Assembly: GCA_009741485.1 (NCBI GenBank)
Contig: CM019219.1
Location: 7,569,081 to 7,633,080, forward strand
Direction: 5' to 3'
Source of the DNA: Malurus cyaneus samueli
Lineage: Eukaryota > Chordata > Aves > Passeriformes > Maluridae
Length of the DNA: 64,000 bases
Numbering within the stretch: position 1 is the stretch's first letter; each line of letters begins with the position of its first letter. Shown here piece by piece: positions 9,141-20,835 of the stretch. The translations under genes were made by a program, and so were the position numbers. The notes under the pieces are model-generated. The model searched no databases and was not told where the DNA came from. It saw only the letters and a program-made list of their open reading frames with translations.

Positions 9141-12001
9141 ATCAGCAGCAAGCAGTGTGAGCTGTCAGCAGATCTGCACCAGCCCCAGGGTTGTTCTGCT
9201 GGGCTGTTCCTGTCCTGGTGCTTCCTACACAGCCTCAGGCTGGTTTTGTAGAGGGGAGTTGAACCCTGTTATTTGGAGAGGGACAGGTGAATGTTTCAGA
9301 GGGGCTGATGTGCTCCTGCAAATGGTCCCAGGGGATTGCAGATGACCACAGTCGGTGACAGAAACACCTCAGTTCTGCAAACATGGATTTGTGACAGCCC
9401 CAAGGCCAAGGCTTCACCCAGCTATGGCTCCAGGAACACGGTGTGCTCTGCTAGGTGAAATATCTGCATCTTAGAACCCCAATCCATTTTCCAGGCTTAA
9501 TCTAAATCACAGCAAACTGCTCCCATTGGGGTTTTACTTGTACATAATTTTGTATCTCACAGGACGAGAGCAAGAAAAAATACTTAATGAGCAGCCCTTG
9601 AAATTAAATATCTGTTACTCATCCTTTTTGCAATAGTGTTCTGAGATCATGTCCTGGGTCCCCTGCTCTGGATCATGGCAAGAAAACAGCAGACAAAATA
9701 TTTTTGTGGGCCAGCACTTTGTTGGAATGACTGTTGCCTGTCAAATGTATACACAAATAACATACAAAAGGAAGATTACACAGAAGGGTGGGTGAGAGCC
9801 CTTTCTTTGAGGGCCAACATCAGGAATTGGCTTTATTATATCAGTAGTTTTAAAATGATGAACAGGTTTTAGGGAATAGTGGATATTATTTCCTGTAACA
9901 AATGTAGGATTTTCCAAGGCTCATTTTGGTAAGCAATACCTGTGCTAAGAGCATCTCAGCAGGTTTCGTGAAAGGGACAAAAAACAAACCAATCCAAACT
10001 GACCCAAAAACCAGGAAAAAGTAACAATGATAAAAACCCTTTATTTTTCAAAGTTTAAAGTTTTCTAAGTGCAAAAAGCCAGCTTGCAGCACAATGCCAG
10101 GATTGTGGTATTGGTATTGTCAAAGAGCTGTGAGCAGAAAGAAGAGGAATGGTGTCGTGAAAAGCCCAGAGTGGCTCTGGGTGGGGAACTGGCAATGCCT
10201 TCCATGTCTGGAACATGAATTTTGCTGCTACTGCTGGTTTGTGTGATGCCAGAGCTGCTGCCCTGAACTCTGGATGTGTCAGCATGAATGTTCAGCAGGG
10301 CAGCAGTAACTCCAGGGGACAATGTCACAAAGTACAGCCCTCTGGAGCAATTATCATAGTTAATGACAAATAAACAGTGAAAAACGCATGTGACTTTCTT
10401 ACCATCTGAATTTAGTCTTTTTAATTTCCCCCTTTTCAAGAAAGTATCTGAAGCCCTCATAAATCCTTCCCCTCAGTGACTCAGAGAGTCTGTGGCAGGC
10501 TGCTCAATACAAAGGATGTGTCTGTTCTGCTCCCTGCTCTGCAGAGAGCAAAGCTCACCTGGAAGAGCCTGGCTGGAGTCAGAGGTTCAGCCAGCAGTGA
10601 CTCCTTCCTTCCTCAGGCCCTGAAGGGTGTCTCCAGGCCATGTGGGGGTGTGAGTTATTTGTTAAATGCACAGAAACCCACATGCTGGGAAATAAACTTT
10701 TATAAGTCGAAGTGTTGACAAATGCAGAGCAAATTGCTGTTGTCAGCAGTGACCAGCTCCTCCTGACTGGCCCTGCCCCAGGCCTTCAGCTGCAGGGAGA
10801 AAACAGGTCAGGGCTGTGTTTGAGACCTAATAAACCTCAACCAGTCACTGGCTTTGCTTTTGGCACCCCTGTCATGGGCAGCACTTGGGAAATGCAAGTG
10901 TAATGCTGAATCATGGTGTGATTTTAAAATTACCCCAGAAAGTCCCCAAACCAGTGACAAGACCTGGCTCTGGAATGGCCAGAAGGGCACTGTACTGGGC
11001 AGGAGGGGAAGGTGCAGGGGCTCAGCAAGGCACAGATTTTTCTCTCTCCTCATCCTGTCCCCGGCTGCTGTGACCATACACCAAGCCAGAGCCTTGTTTC
11101 TCTGACAGCTCTCCACTTCACTTAGGGTTGAGGACCATGTACAGTTCAGGAACAAGAGTAGCAGAGGGCAGCACAGCCTTTGAAGACCCTTCTACTTGGC
11201 CTCCCTCCAAGGTTTTATTACAATTTATTACCTCACAATGTTATTACTGGTATTTAATGATATTATTTTGGCACTAGAGTTGTATGTCAGACATCTGTCA
11301 TGAGCCAGAACCGTACTGAGTTAGATGCTGTACAACTCCTCTGGATAAAGAAAGGCAGCACTTGTCCCCAAAGCCCACAGCCTAAATACAGAACAGCATT
11401 ACAGCCTTTTGCCTTCATTCAGAGCCTTGTTTTTATCCTCCCATATTCACCATGTACATTCAGGTGCAAGGACTGGGTTTTTCTTGTAGGAAAACTCAAA
11501 TACCACAACTGGTGACCAGGAATGATTTTGCTGGTATTAGCAGTGAAGTGCTTGCAGTGTGCAGTGGAGCTCAGCCACATTCACCCACAGCAGAGCAGGA
11601 CCTCTGGAATCAAGGGGTGTTTTTATCTGGGTAGGGTCAGGCTCAGAATAGGATAGTTCAGGGAAATTTCAGACACCAGGCACGGGAGGAGACAGCAGAG
11701 AGTTAAGGATGCTGCTGCTCCCCAGAGGCCGTGAGGAAACGAATTCCGCTCCAGCTGGAGATTCTCATAAATGGCCTTCAGTCCAGAGAATCAGATCTGT
11801 TTAAATTACAATGTACGTGTCACAGCATGTAAGAACCTGCTCAAATCATATGGAAATAACTATTCCTGGAACACCCAGGTCTCCTGACATCACTTCCTTG
11901 AGAAATAGATCCAATTAATTCCGCTGAGAGACCAAAAAATGGATGGGGAGAAGGAGGAAAGGAAAAGAAAAGCCTTGTCAATGGAAGGTCAGAAATGTCT
12001 G
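9141..12001. other. Unique non-coding sequence, nothing recognised
   Basis: About 2.9 kb with no protein-like frame, RNA gene or transposon that I can support. Open frames up to 131 codons show no domains. Composition is ordinary. Confidence 0.55.
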
Positions 12002-12016
12002 CAGGTGGAAACTCTG

Positions 12017-12078
12017 TCTTTTTTCCTTTTTTACTTGTTTTTTGGGTTTTTTTTTTCTTTTTCTTTTTTTTTTTTTTT
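12017..12078. repeat. T-rich low-complexity tract
   Basis: T runs broken by single C and one GGG. It creates Phe-rich artefact frames on the + strand. Confidence 0.9.
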
Positions 12079-12113
12079 CAGAATTGTTTCAGCTCTTCAG
12101 CATAGAGGAAGGA

Positions 12114-12253
12114 AGGATGGTCTGGTGGATAAAGGCAGAGGAACTGTTGACAGTTCAGAGTTGGCCCCTGTTCCATTCTGCTGCAGACATCCTGTGCAAC
12201 CCTGGGCAAGTCATCACCTCCCTGTGCCCTTCCTCCTCCCCTCCAAAATGGGT
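12114..12253 (+). mobile_element. tRNA-derived SINE of MIR/CORE type
   Basis: It starts with GGATGGTCTGGTGGATAAAG, like the tRNA-derived head (A-box region). A B-box-like CCTGTTCCATTCTGC follows, then a MIR-like core CCCTGGGCAAGTCATCACC, CTCCCTGTGCC and the closing CAAAATGGG. Order and spacing agree with MIR-like SINEs in sense orientation. Old and diverged, but unusually complete. Confidence 0.75.
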
Positions 12254-14169
12254 CAAAACCATGTTTACTTGTTTCTGGGAAGGACATATGGTTTGGGGCT
12301 TTTTCCTCTCAAAGTTTGGAAGACTCTTGCAGAGAGGGGAGGGAAAAAGCACCAGAATGTGAACTGACAGCCAGCAAATATTGGAGCTGCCTTGTGCCCT
12401 GCAAGGAAAGTGGAGCTGAGGAGATGAACTCTTTCTCTCAACCCCATACCCTGATGTTCAGCCTGCTCTAGGGGAGCTTGTGAGCAGAGGTGATGCAGAG
12501 TTGACTTTGCTTTTGGTAGTTGTGTTCAGCAAGATAAAAGATGGATTAAGACGAAATATGTTCAGCAAAAAGTATGTGCCTGAGCAGGATCGGGGCACAA
12601 AACTTTCTGAGCAAGACAGGATTCTGTGTACCTCTCCACGAAGTAAATACTACCATATGTGCATTAAAAGGCTCCTATTATTTACAGAGTGCTGACATGA
12701 AACCCCCTGAAAGAGTTAGTATTTTGTTAGGTAAACGTTTTTCCCTCTGAGCATTTTCCTCCTCTCCCTCTCCCCTCCCCCTCACCCAATAACTTACAGA
12801 TGTTAGAACAATAAATTGAATGAATAGTTTCCCACACTGGAATGCCTGCATGCTGAAGAATGCAGAAATGATTTCTGGCCAGTTTCTGACACTGATCTAC
12901 AACTACACTGCATATATTCTGTTGCTCTAGTATCAAGTCTTGAGCTGCTCCCTGCCAAGAATTAAGTGCTTGTTCCATAAACCTGGTGTAGATTATCACT
13001 TAGCTGTATAGATGTATCTAATAGAATTAAATAGTTTGGCTCCTGACCAGTAACAGATGTGCTACATATAATGCAATAATAATGAGACTGAAAGCACCGT
13101 GCTATGCCAAGGGAACACTGTGAGATAGCTCACATTTCTTCTGTTGCCCAGTCAAAGCTCTGTGAAAAGTAAATCGAAAGTCCCATGTTTATAGGAACAA
13201 AACAAGCTTTGGCTTTCCTTCTTTTTTTCATTTTAATCTTACAATGGATTTGTTATCCAGCCCATGCACAAAGGTGAGCGAGGGGTCAGCTTTCGTTTCG
13301 ATGGAGCAATGGATTTGCTTTACCATAGTTTTATTTTTCACTGAAGTTCTCCTGTAACTTAAATGGTTATAGTAAAATAACATTGAGCCAAGACATAACT
13401 ATCTTCCTGGGACATGTGAGCCTGCATAACTTCATCCATTGGGGACAGAATGGGCTGGGTAGGAGGAAGAAGAGCTCAGCTGAACACATAAAAAAGAAAT
13501 TTTTTTAAAAAGAAATTGAAAAGTCAGGATATAATCCTGGGATGAACTGCATGTTTCCTACAAAGTATCTAAATTCCTTCTCATTTCTTTTGCAAGAGAC
13601 GCTCTGAGTACCCCAGGAATGAGATTCCTTCTGTCTTCTGCAGGGAAGGGAAGGGAGGAAATGCCCTGGAGGCCAGGTGCCCATGTGGAGAGCCTGGCCA
13701 GCAGAGAGCAGAGGGACCATGGCCACTTCCACCAGCCTACACTGCCCCTGCCTCTCTTCAGGGCACAGCAGAGGCTCAGAGATGGGCAGTGGCACTGGTG
13801 ACAGGGACGTGACCTGCCCACCAGCTGAAATGAACCTGCATTGTCCACCAGGGCTTTGATCAGCATCACAGATACCTGGTGGCACAACTGGGGGGAAGAA
13901 ACTGCCCCACCTGAAACCGTGACAGGGAGGGTGGAAATATCCCTGCAAAGTGCAGAGAAGGTGCCCAAACAAGCTATTGCTGGACGCTGGCGATGGGGCT
14001 GTGTTGTTTCTGCTCTTCCAGTGTGGGCATGGCTAATGAGGAAGTTGTGAAGGGAAGCGAATTCCCCCAGTAGCTGACTGCTTGAGCCTTTCGTGACCCG
14101 TGTCGGGCTGGGTACAGACGGAGTGGAGCACAGAGACTGCACTGCACGGGCAGTCCAGGTTACAGATGA
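12254..14169. other. Unique sequence; weak enhancer-like stretch at 13190-13400
   Basis: No gene recognised. Within 13190-13400, CAATGGATTTG occurs twice as an 11-bp direct repeat (about 13243 and 13307), near retained CpGs (TTTCGTTTCGATGG). Minus-strand frames of 155 and 194 codons at 13505-14142 overlap each other in different frames and show no domains. Confidence 0.5.
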
Positions 14170-14590
14170 ATATCAGGGCTCCAAGATGTTATTGTTAGAT
14201 CTATCAGCTGTCTTTGATGCCCTGAGGTATTGTTGAGTTGCTTTTGATCCTGGGCAAGAATAGATGGGACTGTGCTCTGCTCACTTTTCCCTTAGCTTTC
14301 AGAGAGATCTCAGAAGGTAATTTTGGATAACTGCCCCAGTTTATTGACCTTCAGGGAACACTGCCTGATGTTTCATCAGTAATGTACACAAAAACAGTGG
14401 GGGTGATTAATGAATTGATGCTTTTTTTGTAATTCTCTTGGACAGACAGAGCTATTATTAGCACTGGACAAGTACCTCTGATTATATTCTGCGACCATCC
14501 ATTCAAATGCAACATGGAAAGGCCAGGCTGTCATGGCGATATTCAGACAAAACCAGTGTCTCCAGCTTCAGTGGGAAGACCACAGAGGAG
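14170..14590 (+). mobile_element. L2-like LINE reverse-transcriptase fossil
   Basis: Translation of 14188-14226 gives LLLDLSAVFDALR, close to the LLDLSAAFDT motif in L2-clade reverse transcriptases. About 50 bases on, a frame with one stop reads TVLCSLFP, stop, LSERSQKVILDN, matching the 'GTxLxWFxSYLSxRSQxVxxG' segment that follows in L2-type proteins. A degenerate stretch near 14530-14570 may be the region around the YADD motif. Frame broken by stops; clearly dead. Confidence 0.65.
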
Positions 14591-15179
14591 AGTGTTAAGA
14601 GGGCTGATGCTGTAGCAGAGAGGAGATGGCCCCTTGGGACAAGAAGTTGAGTTGGTGTTCGCTTAGAGCCTCAATTCATGCCCCAGAGAAGATGATCCCG
14701 ATGATCAGCTGTAGCTGCTCTGTCTCCCTGCTTTCCCCCTTTGAAGGGAAACACTGTGGGTAACAGAAACACGACTGTGACCACTTTTTAAAGAAATAGT
14801 TACAGAAAATTCATGCAAAACTGGATCCCCAGAGTTATGACTGACAGCAACAGTGGGGCCAGGGCCATGAGACTCCACCACATGCCTGATTAAAGTGAAA
14901 CCGCCCTGCTTGATTTTTCAGGATCAAATGGCTGTAATGCATTGCACAGACCAAGAAACACTATTCTGTGATGAGAAATTCTGGGCCAAGCATCAGACTC
15001 AAACTATGCTTACAGACAGTTCTGAGGGACAAGAAACAGCAGCAGCAGCAGCAACTAAACTTGGCAAATAAATTATTCACCCAGCTCCATTAAAAGCAAA
15101 AGAAAGGGTTAGAAAATAGCCATCTGGCAAGCAAGGAAAAGCTCAAAACAATTATTCTCCTTACTGTACATCATCCTCA
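14591..15179. other. Unique sequence with short (CAG)n
   Basis: A (CAG)n run of about five units lies at 15037-15052. Otherwise no gene or repeat recognised. Confidence 0.55.
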
Positions 15180-15300
15180 CAATCATACTCAGGGAGAATG
15201 TGACAATTGATTAAAACTAATTGGAGGTTAAATTAAATGATAATTAGCATCAATCAATAGCAGTGTTGGCATGCCAGTGCATCCCTCCTTTAGGCAATTC
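15180..15300. promoter_or_regulatory. Candidate enhancer, dense HOX/PBX/homeodomain cluster
   Basis: Within 62 bases: GACAATTGATTAAAACTAAT (15202-15221), GGTTAAATTAAATGATAATT and AGCATCAATCAATAGC (near 15246). That gives six or more TAAT/ATTA cores, and the repeated ATCAATCAAT is PBX/HOX-like. A near-palindromic TTGGCATGCCAGTGC follows. No repeat similarity. Confidence 0.45.
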
Positions 15301-18300
15301 CCCTCCAATCCCCAGAACACCAATAAGGGCGGTGATCTGTGAGCCCAGCATGTGCTCCTGCCATCAGTAAGGAAGGGAGTGCCAGCAGCACTGACCGGGA
15401 GGGCTGGAGGGAAGAGAGCATTTCATCAGCCTGGCCAGGACCAGGGATGGGGCTGCAGCCCTCCCACAGCCAATTTCAGCAAACCTTGCATCCAACACCA
15501 AAGGCTGGGGTGCCCTCAAATGATGGAGGCTGGTAACGACAGCTCCATGCCCTCCTGCTTTCAGACAGCACATCACAGAGAGCCTTGCCTTGGCATATTA
15601 TTATGGTTTTGTTAAGAATGCTCTTCCTCTCTCCATTTATGGGGGGGTTTTTGTGTTATCTCATTGTGTGGCCAGTGCACAAGAAATAACCCTGACTGTG
15701 CAGCCCCCAGGAAGGCAGTGCAGCCCCCTCACAAAGGGCTGGCAGCTGGGGGAGGTTTCTCCAAGGGTGTTTTGTGCAGACACACGAGACTGCCAACTTT
15801 TTGCTCTGATCTCGACATAAAGCCCTAATTCGTGGCTTTGTTTAAGGGGAGAGGAAGTGACATTTTGTCATCTGCCCAGAACTGTGGATCAGCTTGAATA
15901 AACAAAATGCAGGCACCTTTTATAAGCATGTGAACAGTCCATCAGCTCTCCAGAACCTGGCTGCCAACAGATGGTAGAGGCTCCCAATCTGAGGCAGGAG
16001 GATTTAGGACCAGCCACAAATGTCCATTGAATTCCCACCTACCTCGTCTCTAAGAGCTGCCTGTTTCCACTGCGATATTGAAAACAAATTCTTCTCAGGA
16101 GATTTTGAGCAATGATTTATCTAAACACTGTCAACATTTCAATGCCAAACTTACAAATCTGCCAATTGCCCAACTCTCCCACGGACTACAATGGGGTCCT
16201 GTCCTTGGGTAGTTACCCAAAAGCACTGCACTCATGACTGTGCCATGGTTTTGGGGACCATTTCTAACCCACCTGCCCCAGTTTGGGGGCTGTTAGCAAT
16301 AGACTTTCTGTGCCATCAGAAGAATGCTGTTGCCTTCAAAACACCATTTACCTTATGTGGAATTAATTTTAGGGTTTTTTTTGGTGCACTTTAATATGGG
16401 GATATTTGGGTCTGGAACCCTGGTTCTCTCCTCATGTCATGCACACTGTTGCTCAGCCCCTCCCAAATGAAGGCCATAAACCATCATTTTCTGGTGAGCT
16501 GTGGAAGAAACCAGAGGCTGGAAGCATCTCTAGGCAGCACATCTTGGCAAACTCTTCCCAAGGCCTGAATGCCTGGAAGAACCAATTCTACTCCAAAATC
16601 TGGGGATCTGCTTCATCACACAGCAATCCCTGAGGCAGTAACACTGCTGAGAACAGACCCCCAGCTCCAGTAAAGTCCTGTGTTACACACTCAGCTTCCA
16701 GTTCAGAGCTGTCCTGCACCTGAGCTGCTCACAGCACACACAGAGCAAGTGCAAATCTGTCTGCAAAAGGGCATGCTCGACCTGCAGAGACACCAATCTC
16801 ATCCTCACTGCTCCATCAGCAGGAATAGGAAGGGGCTGTGTGAGTAACAAGATATTTAGATTGCACCCTAGATAATGGGAAGAGGACAAAGAGAAACATC
16901 CCTCCAGCCTAGGGGAAAACACGGCTTTCTTTGCGCTGACCACACACGCTCAGCATCTTTGATCAGTGGAAAAGCAGGTGGTAAAAGACAGTGTATAAAA
17001 AGCTTGGTCATGCCTAACACGTCCCTCTCCAGATCAATATCTACTTGTGAAGATATAATCTTCCTGCTGTAATGCTGACAGGTTAATGACAGCATGAGTT
17101 ATCCACTATCTAAATGCCCACATCAGTACCTGAGTTAGATTAACCCCCGACAGATTTAACTGTGACTCCCAAGCTGTCATCACAACACCCTCACCTGTGA
17201 CTTTTCCTGCCTTTTCCTTATTAAACCATCGTGCTGCAGGCCCTCACTTTCCCCTGTCTGTGTGATGATGGGTGTTGAGGGAGGCCAGGGAATCCCTCCA
17301 TCTCCTCTGAGCTGCAGCCTGGGCAAGTCTGCCAGCAAGATCGCTGTTTCCAGCAGGGACATTGCAAATGTAGGCACACCACTGGGTGAGAAGGAACCTC
17401 TTTGCCAGGGAGAGGAATGGAAAAGTGGAGATATCTGCTCTGTCTTGCATCTGAGAAGTGCAACAAGAAGCAAAAACCTGTTCCTACAATTTCCTCAGCA
17501 TGTGGCTCTTATAAATTTGAGTGGATCTTTTATTTTAAAAATTAGGACTCAGATTTCTGTCTGTGTATTTACTGGGTTTGGGTTTCAAGTGCAATCCAGT
17601 CCTTCTCTCCCCCACAAAAATGTGCAGACAGAAGTTGTAGCATTTCCGCAGGTTGGAAAAGACAGGCTAGGCAGCATCGCCAGGATCCTGCCCTGGCTTT
17701 GGCCCAAAATTTGCAAAGTGGATTACTACAGCACATAGCTGGGGTCAGGATCCAGTGGCATTTGCAATGAGTGGTCTGCACTCTTGCTGGCTTGGGACTT
17801 AGGGGATTTAGGCTTTAATCCTGCTTCTGGTCTTGACCTCCTGGATAATGTGGCAGAGAAAGGCAGAAGGTGCAAAGATTTAACAAGGTAATTGAAATGT
17901 ATTGGTTTAAATCTCATTAGAGTAGCCCAGCCACACTCGCAACGACTGCCAGAGAAATGCCACTGTTAACTTCCAAACTGGCTAAAGTGCTCCATTTATA
18001 AAGCAGAGACAAACACAGTGAGTGCCTGGCTGCTGGATCTGTGCACCTGAGCGTGCCCATCACATCCCTACATCCACAAAATCCAAAGAGGGAAATTGGG
18101 ATGAGCAGGGCCCAAACATCTGCTTCGCCTGCCTGCCGTGTTTGGGCTGGAAAGCTCTTGCACTTTGCCTGGGAATATTGGTAGTTTAACACGTAACTGA
18201 ACCAGCAGCAAGAGAAAACAAATCACATGTGACTGAGTCTTCTGACAGAAGCAGCTTTGATGTCCTTCTGGTTGGGCTCGCCTGCTTCTGAGCCCAGCCA

Positions 18301-18319
18301 CCCCCCACCTGCACCCCAC
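15301..18319. other. Mostly unique sequence, little recognised
   Basis: No gene. 15805-15930 has an AT-rich, moderately complex stretch (CCTAATTCGTGGC) that could be a small conserved block. 16165-16205 (CTCCCACGGACTACAATGGG) weakly resembles the old fold-back repeat seen at 55055. 17790-17870 vaguely resembles a MIR core (GGGACTTAGGGGATTTAGG). All three are low-confidence. Confidence 0.45.
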
Positions 18320-18990
18320 CCCACCCCGTCAATAAACTGTTTGTTTAGCCTTGCACAGATTATTCATTTCTTGGCACAGAGCTCTCGGCTCCAAAGAATT
18401 AACATTTGGATTGTATTTGCTGGCTAGTAAAGCACCAGCAGTACAGCTGGGATTCGTTGCACAAACTATTTTGATGGGGGAAATCAATGACAAACTGAGA
18501 CGAGGAGGATCAAACAGCGAATCCTTTTGCAATCCTTGCCTGAAAACATCATGTTGGTGATTTTTGGAGTTTCTAAAAGTGGGGTGGGTGGCAAACAGGG
18601 TGGGGCAACCTTCTCCCAGGTCATCTTGCTGACTCCCACACGCAACAAGTTGACCCCAGCCCAGCACTAGAATAGATTAATCACAGGATATTTCATTTTA
18701 AACCCAAGCTCGTGAGCTTTTTTTCCCTACAGAAGAGGAGACTCTCTGAATGTTTATTGCTGTTTCGCTGGAATTTCTTTTTGCTCAGAGAGGGATTTGA
18801 AAACTAAATGCATTTCCTGTTGGAGGCCAAGGGCTGTGAGCTGCAAGGAGAAGCATAGCCTTTGGCTTGGTTCAGCAGTAAATAATCACTTGTGCTCCAA
18901 AAAGTCATTCGCATTGGCAATGGCTCCCAGCACCTGCAGATAGAAATGCCCGGGGCAAGTCCAAGCACTTCATTTGGACTGTCCCTTATT
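18320..18990. promoter_or_regulatory. Candidate conserved non-coding region (two adjoining blocks)
   Basis: First block (18325-18560): CAATAAACTGTTTGTTTAG (FOX-like), AGATTATTCATTTC, GAATTAACATTTGG, GGGAAATCAATGACAAAC. Second block (18670-18960): AGATTAATCACAGG, AACTAAATGCATTTCC, GTAAATAATCACTTG, GTCATTCGCATTGGC. Complex sequence, no repeat similarity, scattered CpGs. Function inferred. Confidence 0.4.
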
Positions 18991-20779
18991 AGGATCAATA
19001 ATCAGAGCCCACTCCTTCCAGCCACAGGAAACTCCAGGCTTAACACACATGTGTTTTAAAATTAAAAAGGTGGGAAGATGTGCTGTTAAACACACAGAAA
19101 AAGATACAGGAAAGGAGGAGGGGTTTTCTATGTTTGCATGAGAAACTTTCTTTTTTTACTTCAACTCTCCATGTGAATGGTAAGCAGGCAAAACCTTCGT
19201 CTTATCAGTATTTTGAGCCTTGGAGAGGTCTAGTAGGCAGCATGTTTGGCCCTAACTTTCTGGTGAAAAACATAGCAGGACAATCCTTTTTTTGGGAAAA
19301 AACAGTTTAAAAACAAATAGCTAAAAAACCAACTGAAAAAAAAAAAACCCAGAACAAATCAAAGAGTTGAAGTCCTTTATGTCTCAAACCTACAGCAGTA
19401 CAATATCTGACTTCTCTTCAGGATCAGGACCTTAGAGCAAGTGTGTGAGATGTGTGTATGTGGATTGCTGCACGAGCAGGGTTGGGGTCACATCTGGCTC
19501 TGCTCAGGATACTCTCCCACTTCCTCGCATCCGAGCGGAATTCAGTTTCACACAATGCGTTTCCTAGCCCAGGTGTCACAAAGCAGCAAGTGCTGCCAGC
19601 AGTCATTTTGGGCTCTGCTGTAGCTCCTCCTAATTTCAAAGCTGTTGCAGGAGAGACAGTATTTTTTTTGAGGCAACAGAGTGAATTATTTACATGAAAA
19701 GCCCTTGAGTTTTCACCACTGCAAATCTGAACACTCTTCTCCTCTCAGCCACAGTGCTGCAGGATGCAAACAGGGTGTGGGCTGCTCTCTGTCTCAGATG
19801 GGGCTCTGAGCAGCCCAGAGCTCTCAGTTCTGGCTGTGCCAGGGACACTTGGTGCATCCTGGTGCTATTTTTACCAGGAACACCGAGTTCAGTCTTGCAC
19901 TGGCACCAGCAGAGGAGGAGCTGGCACCACCTTTGGGAATGTGACTCAAAGTCCCTACCTCAGCACTGTGGTGTCCCTGAGCACCAAAATAACCATGGAT
20001 GTAGGAACATGGCAGGCAGAGACGGGGAGCTGTGACTCACTGAGATCACAGTGTCAGGTTGCTTGGCTGTACAAAGGCAGCTCACAGCACGACAAAGCAG
20101 CATCTGCTCCTCCCCGCTCCAGAGATGCTCAAGGTCTGAAGCCCTGTGATTCCAGCCTCACTCAGTCTGCTACTGGATTTTTTAAACTCATCCCTGTAAG
20201 TGCCTGGTCGTGCATGCCCTGCATCACAGCTGAGGTTCTCTTCAGCAGACCACTGCAGGCAATTGTCTGGAGCAAAGCTCAGCCTCTGTCTGAAATGCAA
20301 TGAAAACAGCAGAAAGGCAATGCTGGGTCCCTCTTAGACAGAGTCCACAGGTTCTTCTTTAACCAAAGCCAGGAAAGTGGAGGCTGCCACCACCCCTGCT
20401 GCTCCCTGGGAGTCGGGGGCACTGTCCATCAAAGCGACACCTGAAGAGCAGCCCCGTGTCAGCGCCGGCTGCCAGGACAAGGCAAACCCTCGTCCGCTGC
20501 TCAACGACTCAAAGGGCTGCTTTCCTCCTTCTCCACTAAGTAAACTGCTAAAGACCATGACCCCTGGAAAACATAACAAGAGCAGAGGAATTCACAGTCG
20601 CATGTTACAGGTCAAGGCATCGAGCGCTTCACAACCTTGTGATTCCAGCTAAAAGCTCCTCTGTCTGTCTGCTCTGAGCAGAGGCAGCTCCAGTCCCCAC
20701 AAACACACATTCACATGGACCCACATGGTGGAAAGGGCAAATGAAGGCCCAGCTTTTGTTTTCTGACCTTCCTGCCATT
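18991..20779. other. Unique sequence, GC-richer in 19.7-20.6 kb
   Basis: No supported gene. A 179-codon + strand frame at 19764-20303 overlaps another + frame and shows no domain or signal peptide. Confidence 0.55.
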
Positions 20780-20835
20780 AAAAAAAAAAAAAAACAAACA
20801 AAAAAAAAACAAACAAACAAAAAAAAAAAAAAAAA
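20780..20835. repeat. A-rich (CAAA)n tract
   Basis: A runs with intermixed CAAA units. No retroposon body recognised on either side. Confidence 0.9.

Noticed and set aside
13505..14142. 155- and 194-codon minus-strand frames
   Set aside because: They overlap in different phases and neither shows a domain. Considered as a possible exon but no splice-site context supports it.
15037..15052. (CAG)n as a coding polyglutamine
   Set aside because: Only about five units and no surrounding open frame of note.
19764..20303. 179-codon + strand frame
   Set aside because: No homology recognised and no signal peptide; GC-rich chance frame.
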